A DNA stretch of 64,000 nucleotides from positions 444,566-508,565 of the forward strand of contig VYZI01000021.1 in assembly GCA_013397695.1 (NCBI GenBank). Reading direction: 5' to 3'. Positions 25,891-37,200 of this stretch are shown piece after piece (position 1 is the first letter of the stretch; each line of letters begins with the position of its first letter). The position numbers and the translations under genes are program-made. Under the pieces are notes generated by a model that saw only the letters and a list, made by a program, of their open reading frames with translations, did no database searches and was not told where the DNA came from. This DNA is from Centropus unirufus. Taxonomy: Eukaryota > Chordata > Aves > Cuculiformes > Centropidae.

Positions 25891-27599
25891 GAAAGAATGA
25901 AAGTGATAATTTCTACAAGAGTCATGCTTCTTTAATGTTGTCCAGATTTCAACTTCTCCCCCCACCCAAGTTAACAGGGGAAACTTGCAGAAGCCCTCAG
26001 CTGTAAATTACCTCTTTAATCCAGTTTTATCCTGTTGAATACATTGGGATAAGTTGGCCAAATGATATGTGGTAGTCCATGCCAGCTCAGTGCCTATCGT
26101 CATCAGAAATGTTTCTGAAAGCTTGAAAGCATTGCACACTCATCAGGTGTGTTACATAGGTATCTTGCGGTCATGATATATTTTGTTCTTTTGAAGACCT
26201 GGAAATACAGTCAGAGGCTGTAAACTGTCCCTGGATTATTACAAGAGTATAATATACTGTATGTGGTGTACTATTCCTGTGGTGCCTTGGTTGCAACTGT
26301 CTTGACAGTTCTTGAGATTTCCTACTTTTGTAGACACAGGAAGGACTTAAATGGTCATGGCACATCAAGTTTTGGCTCTGAGGCTTTGGAAGGTTGGTTG
26401 GTCTTGTAGATGTCCAAGATTGGCAGCATCAACTTGAGCTGGATGACTAAACAGCTGAGTTCATTCACAGGACCCAGTGCTTTCTGGGAACTGGAAGTGC
26501 AACTGTTGATCACCTAAAACATGGTTACTTCTTACCCTCTAGCTCCTGGACAGGTTTGGGGCATGAAACTAGGATAACACATGTAGAAAGTTCTGCTATG
26601 AAGGGTGCTGCAGATAAAAAAAAAACTTTTCAGTGTAAAGAAGGTCAGACTCTGGATCTGTTTATGGGCAAGTAAATTGCCATCAGAATGTCAAGCTAAG
26701 TTTTGTAAGTAGTTGACCTCCTTGATCATCCTCTACAATTTAGATGTAACCATGTTCTTCTAACCTGCTTGTGCTAGAGGGACACTGCTGTGATCTGTGT
26801 TCCTTAAAACTGAGGCGGTGCTTTGCAGCCAATGACAGCAAGGGTTACGTGCTGGCAGGGCTTTGTGAGCCCTCAAGAACTGCATCCCCAGCAGGGTCAG
26901 TGACAGCCTGACGTATGTCCCATGGTGAATTATGAAACCAACCTGCACTAATGTTGTAGGAAATGTCCTCCTTGCTCCTCATCACAAAAGTGTGATTTCT
27001 GCTCTCCAACCAGAGGACAATGAAGACTTCCTTCATATCATTCATGGCCTTCCGCATCCCACTGGGTGATTAAGTACCTCTTTTGAAGCCACACCTTGGC
27101 TGCTTAGGGGCAGCAATAAGCCCTCAGCCTCTCCCACTGCTCTTTTGCAAGGGAGATCTTTATGGTCTATTATTTACACCAGTCATATTTTTATAACTTT
27201 TTTTTTTTTTTGTGAATTTTCCCTTGAAAGAGGTCACCCCTGCCCACCACAGCTGTGCTGGCTGGTGATGCAGAGTACAGCCAAGTGGACATGCTCACCA
27301 TGCACAACTCCATCCTTCTGGTTTGCAGACAAATACTTGACAGCACAAAAGAACAAAAGTCACTCAAGCCAAAATTGCCTGTTTGTTTTCTGTGTTTGGA
27401 GAAATGCAGTGTGCATGGTCCCAGCACAGGCATCTTATGGCAGGAGCTGAATTTTGCTTTTGTGTCTCAAAAGCTGTAAGTCACACAGGCCTGGGAAGTA
27501 ATGTAAAAAAAACCCAAGAACCTGCCAGAATTAATTCTCAATAAAGGGAGAAATTTTTTTGCCTTGTGACTAAAACACCTGTCACGACTGCCAGGACTC
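25891..27599. other. Intronic sequence; T14 run
   Basis: Apart from a T run at about 27198-27211 nothing distinctive is seen. Open reading frames are short and on both strands. Confidence 0.5.
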
Positions 27600-27830
27600 T
27601 GCTAATTACACAATAACTTTATTATATCCCACTTGGAAGAACAAGCAATACTTGAAGCTCCAAAAATGAGCAGCCTTTAGACTAGGTTATTGCAGGCAGA
27701 ATGACTGCATGGAGCCAGTGTTTGCCTGGTCTTCCTAGAAGTTCTGTGGAGTAAAATGGCTCCCCTCGTTGTTGCTAGCGCTACATAATTAAGTAATTGT
27801 GCAATTAGAAGTAGATTACTAATAGGAGAA
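27600..27830. promoter_or_regulatory. Candidate conserved non-coding element with homeodomain-like sites
   Basis: TAATTA occurs at 27603-27608 and 27786-27791. The latter is followed by TAATTG at 27794-27799 and CAATTA at 27802-27807, so three related cores fall within 22 bp. The motifs are seen directly. The block lies about 2 kb upstream of the juxtamembrane exon. A regulatory role is inference. Confidence 0.3.
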
Positions 27831-29700
27831 AAGAATTTTCAATGCAATGTAGGTTAAAAGACTCTGTGAATAGGTTTGAAGCCTCAGTGCAGCATCTCAG
27901 TTTTTTTTTTTTTGCTTGAGCTTCTGGTAACCTTTTGTACCATCCAGACAGGAGAAAAGCAGCATCTCTAGTTAAGGTGTGGCTTTCCTTCCCATGTGGA
28001 TATATAAGGAAGATCCCCATGGAAGGTTGCAATATGGTTCCCACATTACCCAAACCCTCTTGATTCAACGTTTATGTGGCATAAATGGCTGCAGCATGAA
28101 TGAGTTTCGCCTCATGATGGAGGTGTTTGTGATGTTGATTTGCAGGTTGGATCCCAGGATGGGTAAGACTAGATGGAACAGGGTAATTATGTATTAAGAC
28201 CTGAAGTTCCCTGAGGTTTCTAGTCTTGGAAGCTGATAACAAAGACTGAAGGTAGAAGGCCTAAAAATAAAATAAATGATAAGCCAAAACTTTGGGTAGA
28301 GCTGAATATTGTGAAATAGCTCTGTGGGAAGCAGGCCTTTGCTTTCAGGCCTGGATGCTGTTTCCTTCATCACTTTATTTTCCCTATAGGAACAAGCCTG
28401 CCATTCATTAGGGCAAGATTAGAGCAGTGATGCTCTTGGATGCAAGCACTTGCTTCTGAGGAGTCATGGGTGAGGCAGGAGGCTGAAGGAGCTGGAACAT
28501 GGTTGCTGATGGGCTACCTGCAGGAGAAAGATAGTGGATGTGTTCGGGCATGCTGTGTGTTTTGGGAACTTACTCCATGGAGATTGACAAAGATGTGTAA
28601 GTGGGTTCAGGGGAGCTTGGGGAAGTCACATAGCCCGTGCTCTGGGCTCTGTGCTCATGGAAAATCAACTTCAGGACTTTCCATGGGGGTTAGTGCAGTG
28701 ACCACCTTGAGCTCTCTGCCACACCCCTCTAAGCCTGGATTGATGACAGGTCCCAAGAATGAAGAGCAGACAGGGAATTGGGAATTAAGAAGTATCTGAG
28801 ATGGTGACAGGTGGATTTGGGGAGACAAGGATGAGGGCATCTTCTAGGTCTGTTGCAGCCCAGTCTAAATCCTGTGGGGCTGTGTTCTCCATATCTTGCT
28901 GAAGTCTCTCCTGTCTGCTTGTCCTCAGGTACTTGTGGGCTCTGAGGAGTGCCAGTATGGCAGCTGATCTTCATATGGGAAACTACTTCTGTGCTCTTGC
29001 TCCACTGGGAGCAATTAATGAAAATCAGAGAGGCTATGGAGGGACAGGAGACTTCCATTGTTCCCATATTGGGGGTCTTGCCACATTCATTGCCTGTCCA
29101 ATGGAGCTGTCATCTTTATGGGATCAGGAGGGCATGGGAGAGATGTTGCCATTTGTCATCGTGGTGGTAGGCATTGTGAATTGAGCAGACTTTGCCCCAG
29201 TATGTTGTGGGTCTCTGCAGGTATCAGCCCAAACAGAGGGCTCTGTATGTGTGCCTGGGTGAAACAGAAGGAGGAGTAACAAGATGGGCAACATATTTGG
29301 TAAAATAAATGGTGTGAATGTGGGTTTGGGGTGAAATAGATCTTTGGGGGAAATGTTTCTCTGGTCTGAGCTCAGTTATGTATGCAGCTAAACTCGTGAT
29401 ACCGGAGTATGCAGGCACCACTGTGACTGATCTGTCTTGTGACAGCCCTAGAAGAAGACTTTGTGCAGGACTCATCTCTGCTGTGGTATTACTTTAACCC
29501 CTGCAGGATTGTTAGGCTTGTACCACAAAACCAGGAAAGAAAGCTTAAGGTGTCGTCCCTTCCGTGTGAGCTGACTGGAGAAACCAGACCTGGGGATGGG
29601 ACAACTGCCAGGAGTGCTGTGGCAAGCATCCTGTCCAGGGGCTGGTGATCTACTGCTAACCCACAGTGATCCATACCTGCACGGTCAGCGGGTCTCACAG
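27831..29700. other. Intronic sequence upstream of the juxtamembrane exon
   Basis: A T13 run lies at 27901-27913. A weak CR1-like 3' tail resemblance around 28140-28240 was noted but not called. No exon is recognised in this stretch. Confidence 0.5.
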
Positions 29701-29719
29701 TCCACTTTCCCCTGTTGTG

Positions 29720-29747
29720 CCTGACGCATGTGTTGTGGTGTTTGCAG
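29720..29747 (+). promoter_or_regulatory. NTRK3: 3' splice site of the NTRK3 juxtamembrane exon
   Basis: The acceptor is TTTGCAG with AG at 29746-29747. The last 25 intron bases are U/G-rich with interspersed purines rather than a clean pyrimidine tract. CTGAC at 29721-29725 is a plausible branch point, its A about 23 nt upstream of the AG. The site was chosen because it starts the exon in the phase required to continue the known TrkC juxtamembrane sequence (phase 1, first base of a Gly codon on the previous exon). Confidence 0.9.
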
Positions 29748-29936
29748 GTCCTGTCGCAGTGATCAGCGGAGAGGAGGATTCTGCCAGTCCCCTGCACCAC
29801 ATCAACCATGGCATCACGACGCCCTCATCCCTGGATGCTGGCCCGGACACGGTGGTAATCGGCATGACCCGCATACCTGTCATCGAGAACCCTCAGTACT
29901 TCCGACAAGGTCACAACTGCCACAAGCCAGACACGT
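29748..29936 (+). CDS. NTRK3: NTRK3 (TrkC) juxtamembrane exon, 189 bp, partial CDS
   Basis: This exon encodes 63 residues, counting the Gly whose first base comes from the previous exon, of the cytoplasmic juxtamembrane region of TrkC, the receptor tyrosine kinase for neurotrophin-3. Recognisable segments in order are GPVAVISGEEDSASPLHH, TPSSLDAGPDTVVIGMTR and IPVIENPQYFRQGHNCHKPD. The NPQY motif at residues 48-51 (29888-29899) is the Trk docking site for PTB-domain adaptors such as Shc and FRS2; its Tyr codon is 29897-29899. The exon is an exact multiple of three and is bounded by phase-1 introns. The peptide looks identical to mammalian TrkC as I remember it. It precedes the kinase domain, so both the catalytic and the truncated isoforms should contain it. 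The upstream and kinase exons are outside the window. NTRK3 rather than NTRK1 or NTRK2 is supported by the whole peptide, not only the NPQY site. Confidence 0.98.
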
Positions 29937-29945
29937 GTGAGTGCC
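29935..29945 (+). promoter_or_regulatory. NTRK3: 5' splice site of the NTRK3 juxtamembrane exon
   Basis: The exon ends ...GACACGT and the intron begins GTGAGTGC at 29937. The match to U1 snRNA at intron positions +1 to +6 is strong. The exon's final T is the first base of the next codon, which sets phase 1 for whichever downstream exon is joined. Reading through the donor quickly leaves TrkC-like sequence. Confidence 0.92.
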
Positions 29946-29975
29946 CGATACGGCCAGAGCCCCCTGCAAGGAACA

Positions 29976-30014
29976 GGGGGACGGGTTTGAGGGGATGGGG
30001 AAAAAAGGGAGGGG
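29976..30014 (+). promoter_or_regulatory. G-run cluster with G-quadruplex potential just after the splice donor
   Basis: G tracts lie at 29976-29980, 29983-29985, 29991-29994 and 29997-30000, separated by loops of 2, 5 and 2 bases. Further G3 and G4 tracts follow at 30007-30009 and 30011-30014. The first four satisfy the usual G3+N1-7 pattern on the transcribed RNA-like strand. The cluster begins 40 nt after the donor. Intronic G-runs near donors commonly act as splicing enhancers bound by hnRNP H/F; that this one does so is inference. Confidence 0.6.
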
Positions 30015-33000
30015 AGGAAGAGATTAAGAGGGTGAGGAAGAACAGAAGGTTTTTGAGGAGAGTGGTTCTTGGTATGGTCCAGAAACCAAAGTGAATCTCA
30101 GGTCTCAGAAATCATAACATACATGTAAGTGCTTCCAGAGGAAACTTTCCACCCTCACCTTCACCTCCCTTCACCTTCCCTCCGCCACCCACCAGTCACC
30201 TTCCCTCCTTGCCTGAAAGTGCTATTTGAAGCCAGGCTTTGCCTCACCAGTGCCATCCGTGAGGTCCCAGCCATGAGCAAAAGCCGCATGGGTGTGCCAG
30301 GATGGGAGTGACTCCTACCTGGCTGGGGAAAGAACCTGCCTCCCCTTCCTCCTCCAGCAATTTCCCATCCATGGGGCGGTCTCCTTGGCTCCTGGATGGG
30401 CCCAGGAGAAGCTTAGGACATGTGGCCATAGATGGGGCAAATGCGTGGAGATAAAGAATAGGAGGATGCTGTTTGTCGTGTTTTCATGGACTTCTGTAAA
30501 GCTCTTGCAGCTTCCCCATGTAAATTTGAGTTGTGGACTGGACTTGTTAGAACAGCGAGTGTGATCAAGTCTTCCTCTATGGTTTGCACTCCCAAATTCT
30601 GAGCATGGAAAAAAAGCTCTGGTTTAAAGGATGCTTTACAGGGAGACCCTCACTGCTTCCCATGCAAGTGGTGAGATGCAGCCCTTCCTTATACATGGCT
30701 TGCAGTCAGTAGTTGAGTTCTCTCAAGCCTCTTATGAACTCCAAGGTGCAAGGTGAACAATGCAGGAGGTTTGGATAATGTTCTCCTGGCTTTGCTCATC
30801 TTTTTGGTGTGTCTTGGTTTCAGGTAGAACTAGAAAAAAATAAAATGTTTGCCAAAAATAGGGGAAAAAAAACCTAGCTGGTGCTATCTCTGTGGCCCAG
30901 CCAGAAGCAGGGAGTGCTGCACTGAAGTTGCTCCATTTGCCCCTTGGCTGCTGCTGACTCATGAGCGCAGGGGATGTAACTGAGCCCCTGGAAAGAGGGA
31001 GGAGGCCTTTCTCCCAACGTGCAGGAACTTTTAAGCTCTTGGCAGGAGCGTGCTGCTCCTTGGTCCCTGCTCTTTGCATCAGGGGAAGGGGAGCTGCAGC
31101 CACTGCTCCCATGGAGGGGTCCCTTGTGCAGCCCCTGCCATGCACCCTCCTGAGCCTTTATTGTTGTGCTTCTCTTGCCAGGGCAATGGGGTGTATGCAA
31201 TGAATGTGCCTGGCTTTCCCTTTGGTTTTCTTTTTAATGTGCTAAATTTGGTCTGTTTGTAGACAGGGGAGGAGGAGGGCAGTGATTAGGCAGGAGCGGA
31301 GAAGCTGAATGTAGCGTATTTTTTTCTGTGTTGTTAATTATATATTTTACATTTCTTATAGCACCTCATCTCAAAATGATTTACAAACTCTGATGACTTA
31401 GGAGGGTGGGGCTCCCCCGCTTTATTTTTTTTCTTTGCTCTCCTGTGCTCTCTTGGATCTCTTTCTTTAATCTATGTGCCAACCATTTCAAGATGCGGGT
31501 GCTGTTGCAGCTATGCAGTAGATGAGCTTAAACCTCCAAGGATTAAGTTTTGCTCTGAATGTTTGCCCTGTGGGGCTTGTCAGAGTCGGGCAGGTTGCAA
31601 GGGAAAGCATTCACCACAGGATTTGGTCTCAGAGTTTCATTAGGATTTGAAATATTCACAGAGATGCTCGGGGGTGGCAGCTGGAGCTGCTTCTCCAGTG
31701 GAAGATGCCTTGGGGGAAAATGCAGCACCAGTGACAACTGTCCACACTTGGAAATCCATGGCAAGTTGTCACCTCTGAGCTCCAGGTTTACTGGGACTGT
31801 GAGGCAGTAGGGCTGAAACCAAGCCTTTCTAACAGGTTCTCCCTTGGAGTGCTAACAAAAGGTGAGCCACAGCTGGATTCCGGCAGGCTGAAAGACCTTG
31901 TATGTTTTATATTTTCTTATCATTTGCGGGGCAAAATCCAGGCTTCAAGACCTCAGGCGGTGTTGAATTTGGTGTGTTTTGTATTTTAGTCCCCAAGACT
32001 TACTTTGACAAAACTTTGGATTTCACTGGTGGCTTTGCTTAAGGCTGGAAAGTTTCATAATTCACCCTTTAAATTAAGCATGCTCTGGGGACTTTTAACT
32101 GTAAGGGGTTTGTTGGATGTGATGTGCTCTGCTCAACTTAAACCTGAGCTGGAGAATATTTGTTGCTTCTGTTTTCCCTGTGGTTTTCACGCTGGAGGGT
32201 TTTTCTTTTGCCTTGTGAAGAGCTTGGACACAAACGCTTCTTCATTTGCTATTACTTGTAGAGAGGGGAGCTCCTCTGGACTGGGCAGTACCTTGATGGC
32301 CAACTGAGTCTATAGTGATGCAAGCTGTCATCTCTCTCCTGCTACCCACTTCCCACAGAAATTCTTCCAGTTCCCACTACCGTCCAGCTGTGAGCAAAGG
32401 TGCTCTGTGACACTCAGCATCCCTCCTTTGCTCTGAGGTGTGGCTAGAGCAACATCTTCAGCAAGCAATTTCTCTCTCCACCATGAAGCTTGTCTCCTTC
32501 CTTCCTCCTGTAAGCATCCCCATGCTCTTGGATGTTGTCTGGGTTGAGGACATGCCGATACCCATTACTGCGCTGCGATGAGGAGGGCAAACTCTATATG
32601 CTTAATGCAGTATTAATAGTACATTGATGTGATATAGATTTCTGTCACCCTCTATACTAGCAAACATCGCTTATCATGCAGGGATGACGGATGTTTATTC
32701 CCAGCCACTTAGTTCTGCATAATGGAATTGCAGCTGAAATATGGAGAGCAGCTCACTGCCCGCAGAGCTGCAGCCCCTCTCACTCCTGCTGTGCAATGCT
32801 GTCCTATGGGCTCTTCTCATTAATGTGTCCTCAAGGAGACAAAGATGTGTTCCTCCCGGGGGATGTGCTGTCCTTGCATCATTGTGATGTAGGGTACAGG
32901 AGTCAGCTCTCACCTCTACTTTTTGAGATTTGCCTCTTATCCCTTTCTGCTCCTGCCTGATTTAGAGGAGCAGGAGGGACAAGCTTGACTCAGGATCCAC

Positions 33001-34100
33001 TTTTCTGTTTTGGATGAGGGCTTTTCAGTGAGCCGTGGAACAAACTGCATCATGTTGTTCTCTTGTGACGAAACATTGAGTCTTTGAGAAGATGCTGCCC
33101 CTGTCTTAACTCTGTAACTGCATGGCATGGTGGGCAGCACTCAGCTTTCCAGCCAGTCCTTGTTTCAGCCATCCTCAGCCCTACCTGGAGGGTCAAGCAA
33201 AGAATTGGCAAAGGGAGACAGTGCAACCACAGATTGGTTTCAGAAGAAGATGAATTAGTCTCTTTCTCCTGATCTTTTGCACATGGAAGAGAAATCAAGT
33301 GGCATCTCTAATTGCTAGATGTCAGTGGGAGGAACAACTGTTTGTGAAAAGAACTGTTTGTATCAAGAAAATAGCTCTTATTTTTTCTGAGCAGGAAAAG
33401 TGAGCTCGTTACAATAGATAGCTCCTGACCAGTGGAAAAAAGAAGGGAGCATCAGCTTGAAATAAGTTCATAAAGCTGTTGGTAGGATTTTGTTTTCATA
33501 CATATGCTTCTTGGCAGTAACAGCAACTTTTAACCTTAGCTCCATCTCCTGATATTCAGAATTCGAATTTGCAAAATGGGTAATTATGAGTAGCTGGAGG
33601 TATTTTGTGGTGAAAAACTGGTAATGTTTCAGAAGAAATATTTTGGAAAATTGTTTTGCCTTAATAGTAGTAATTTATTATCAGCACAATGCATTAGATG
33701 AAGATTAGTTCCTGGATCTGATCTGTCAAGCTTTACTCAAATGCCACAGCACAGTTTTGCAGTTGCTCTGTTCCTTCGTATTTCTTGTCTGATCAAAAAG
33801 GTCTTCTCAAGAAAGACACAAATCAGAGAAAATAATTCAAACCTTGATGGAGAAACTGAATCTGGGGGGCAGGTCCTTTGTAGTTCCCTCCTTGTCTCCC
33901 ATCAGTGGATGTTCAGTTCCTGCCATCGCTGAGAATCTAGACTTTTGGGGGCAAGTAGCTTGATTTAGGTGGAGGTTGTTGCCAGACACGACCGGAGCTG
34001 GCTGTGTTTTCCAGGACTGGCGCAGTCTGAGGACTGGGATGCATTCTCCACACGGGTGGAGCAGCCGTCCTTCCATAGAGTCCTAATGAGGGTTTCTTTC
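30015..34100. other. Intronic sequence without confident features
   Basis: No exon or RNA gene is recognised. The open reading frame of 137 codons on the minus strand at 30732-31145 and those overlapping it on both strands have no domain. A short block near 31356-31395 resembles an ancient SINE 5' part and is listed separately. Confidence 0.5.
31356..31395 (+). repeat. Possible ancient SINE-like relic
   Basis: TCTTATAGCACCTCATCTCA followed by AAATGATTTACAAACTC resembles an old amniote interspersed repeat block of the form 'ATAGCACCTTTCATC...CTCAAAATGCTTTACAAAC'. Only about 40 bp is recognisable and no second block confirms it, so this is tentative. Confidence 0.3.
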
Positions 34101-34107
34101 AACCTCA

Positions 34108-34215
34108 TTTATTATAGGCTGCCCTGACATAATTACATATTCGAAGTTAGTAATTACACGTATTCATGCTAATTAAGTAATTAGATATAATTACACTACT
34201 GTAAATACATGGTAA
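34108..34215. promoter_or_regulatory. Candidate conserved non-coding element: five TAATTA sites in 64 bp
   Basis: TAATTA occurs at 34130-34135, 34151-34156, 34170-34175, 34178-34183 and 34188-34193. TAATTA is the palindromic core bound by many homeodomain proteins (LIM-HD, paired-class and others). At roughly neutral base composition one such hexamer is expected about every 2 kb, so five in 64 bp is a strong local excess even allowing for the AT-rich context. It does not look like a simple tandem repeat, because the spacing and flanks differ. Enhancer function is inference. Confidence 0.4.
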
Positions 34216-37200
34216 TCGTCTAAAAAGAAGTACTTCAGAAAAAAAACAAGGCAAATCACACAATAAAAGCACCATCAGCACTCTTTCACTCAGTACCCTG
34301 TCTTTATCTTGTATTGCAGTGCAGTTTAAAAGGAACATTGTGGTCATTTAAAAAATAATATTTTTAAAACAAATAGATTGCCTTACCTCTCCTTCTGATA
34401 GGTCTTGAAAACAAAAATGGGATGAATATTTACCCTTGCCACTGTGAAGTTTTTGCCTGTCCAGTGTACTAGGAGCACACTTTGCATCCTGGGCATGGAA
34501 AGCTAAAAAGTATGCAGCATTTCTATTTTTGGTCAGTTCATGTTCCCATTTTTGCCAAAACAACAACATAAAAGTAAATCCATAAATGTTTGCAGTTTCA
34601 TTTGGCTAAAAAACAAAAGTGAGGAAAAAAAGAAAAGAGAGGTATTTTCCACCCCCTCACCATCCCCCCAGGGCTAAGAGGATTTCTCAACTGTTATTTT
34701 CATGCAATATAAATGTGGAGCCAGGTGTGAAGTGATGGCAGTATTCTACTGCCCAGTGCCCCTCCAGGGGCCAGGCCGTACTGGTCGCTGTCCCTCCCAC
34801 AGGTCTCTGCTGTTTCTCCAGTTTCTCCAAACTTCTCTTTTCCTCTTCACTCCTCTGATGTTAAGGCCCCAGGCTCTTCTCCAGCAGGACCCAATGCCCA
34901 TTACTTCTCTGAAGTAGTCATTTATGGGTCTTATGCATTTGGGCTTCTCACTGCCTTGTGGTCTTGTTGTTCTCAGTTAATCCATATGGGATATTTCTAG
35001 GAGATTTAATGAGGACCTGTGAGTAACTATATACTCATTTATGTGTGTTTTGTTCCTCTATTCTGTTTTATCTCATTTGTTCTAGCAAAGCCTCGGTTTC
35101 TCGCTTGGGTCTGAGGAAAAGCCCTGACCTCAATGTTAAGCTAGCTAGCAGGTGGAAGGCATTGGAGGTCACTTCAGTGACCTTCTGCCTCTAAATTTCT
35201 CTTTTTCTGATATATGGCTACCTCTCATAGAAACTACTCTGAGCTCCCAGTGCTGATGTGAACATCCTGCAAATGATTAGGATGTTGAGGAAACCCCATG
35301 GGCTCTGGCTGGCTGCTTCCAGAGCAGATGTTACAGGTTCTGAATTAAAAATGTGAGCAATCTAAACTACTACTTTCCCCTGCCAGAGCAGAACTGAACT
35401 TCCCTTGTGTCCAGTGTTGCCTTTTCATCCTCTTCAAGCCAATGGGACTTGATATAACCTGCTCAGCTCTTATCAACCCTCTTGGATGATTTTTCATACC
35501 TGTGGCTGTTTTATGGTCTGTGTAATTTAATCCAACTCTGAAAGAGAAAATGGAAGAAATATCCATGTTTTCCAGAATCTAAAAGTCCAACCTGTATTTG
35601 CTGAGGTGAATTGTCCATTCCACCTATTGCACCTGCACTTTGAGTTGCAGCCTCATAGTCAGTAAGTCAAGGCAGACCTTCCTGCCATGATGGTGCTACA
35701 GAAATGAGTTTTTCAGGCTATCTTTGAAAGGCTGACAAAATCCATTGTGTTTACCCTGCTCCTCAGCTAGCTCAGCAGATGCTATTTGTGTACTAAGAGA
35801 AGGAAAAGCAGCATGGGTAGAAAATGTGGGTCTACCTGGTCCTACCTTGTTTAGAAGGAACCACTTTAACCAAGAGTGCAGCCCTGGCTTGCTCCACATG
35901 TGACACGCACGCAACTTGGTTTGCACACAAGCTGATTACTTGCTGCAGCAGCTTGAGGTTTAGATCCTATCTCTGTTACTTTAATGTGTGTTCACTGAAA
36001 ATTTTTGTAGCAACACCTGAGATCAAAGCAGACTGAGCAGGCTCCAGCACTGGCCTGGGGAAGTGATGCTGGCAGTGCAGCTGCAGAAGGTGACTAAATA
36101 TTGGGCAGGGATGTTCCTGGGGATAGAGATCCAGTAGGAAGTGAAACCCTTAAATCAAAGAGAACATTATTTTGGGCTGCTAATGTTGACCTATCTCTGG
36201 AGAGGCTGTCCTGGTGATGGAAATACTCCTGGATGCAGTCATCAAAGAGTGGACAAGGAAGAATTTCCTCACATAGGACTTTGTCTGCTCCTGTATGACA
36301 GAGATTCTGTAAGAATCTCTTCCAGACTGTTTAATTTCAGTGTCTGTGGGCCCAGCAAACAGGCTTGGTTTGCTTGGATGATTTCAGAAAGGGAGCCTGT
36401 GACCTATGAACTGTCAAGCATTGAACAAGCCAGATGTGGGGAGGCACTGCGCTGGTTTCCTCCTAGGTTTGGAGTGACTCTAGCGCAGCAGGCTGCTCGC
36501 ACTGCCTGCTTGTAGTACTCTTGACCCCATGATGCTCTTAAACTGAAGGAGGTGTTCATGCCAGAGAATGAAGGGCTTTGTCCTTTAGCTGGTGCTCCTC
36601 ATACCTGGGGCTTTTTCCCTGCAAGACAAAAGGTATTGACATAGGATGTGACCTGAGACCATTGCAAACCTAGGCAGCTCTGGTGTGGGAAGCAACAACA
36701 AGGACCAGAAATATTCTTCTAATGGCTCATTCACTGTATAAATTTTGCTGTGGGTCTTTTTATAAATAGATGGTGTGTGTTATCTGCATGTGAGTGGAGT
36801 TATCGTACTAATTTCTTTTGGCGACCACTTAAACATTTCTCTTGCTTTTCAATGAATTCACTATGGCTAATGATGCTTGACTGTTGGGAAAGGATCTGTA
36901 TGTCAAGGTACCTCTGTTTCTGGGATATGGGGTGTGTTCTCATGATACCTGAAGGCACTGGGAGCTCCCAGAGTTTGCAAGGACATTGAATTGTGACTTT
37001 CTAGTCTAACTGGGCTGGTTTTCAGATTGAAAATCAAGCTTTTAGAAGTGTGTGCAGACTCATTGTGGTCAGAGAGGAGTTGTCTTTCTGGTTAGAAGAT
37101 CACAGGCTTTTATTATTTGTTCATTGTCTGGTTAAATTACATATCCTAATGAAAAAATAGCTGCTATTGTTTAGGAGTTGGAGCAGCTTTGCATGACTGC

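Larger units (their letters stand above)
1..29747 (+). other. NTRK3: NTRK3 intron, 3' part (upstream of the 189-bp juxtamembrane exon)
   Basis: Everything before the acceptor at 29747 appears to be intron of NTRK3. The exon that should precede (transmembrane segment plus the first intracellular residues) was looked for and not seen, so this intron extends beyond the left edge. The stretch contains CR1 fragments (385-530, 5898-6065, 23822-24088, 25838-25890), homopolymer runs and several AT-rich motif clusters listed separately. The open reading frames in it are short, overlap on both strands, and show no recognisable domain, so I treat them as chance. The intron assignment is inference from the single exon at its right end. 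An unrelated non-coding transcript inside it cannot be excluded. Confidence 0.85.

Noticed and set aside
28140..28240. Possible CR1 3' tail (GACTAGATGG and CCTGAGGTTTCTAGTC)
   Set aside because: The blocks are short, separated by unrelated sequence, and not enough to distinguish from chance.
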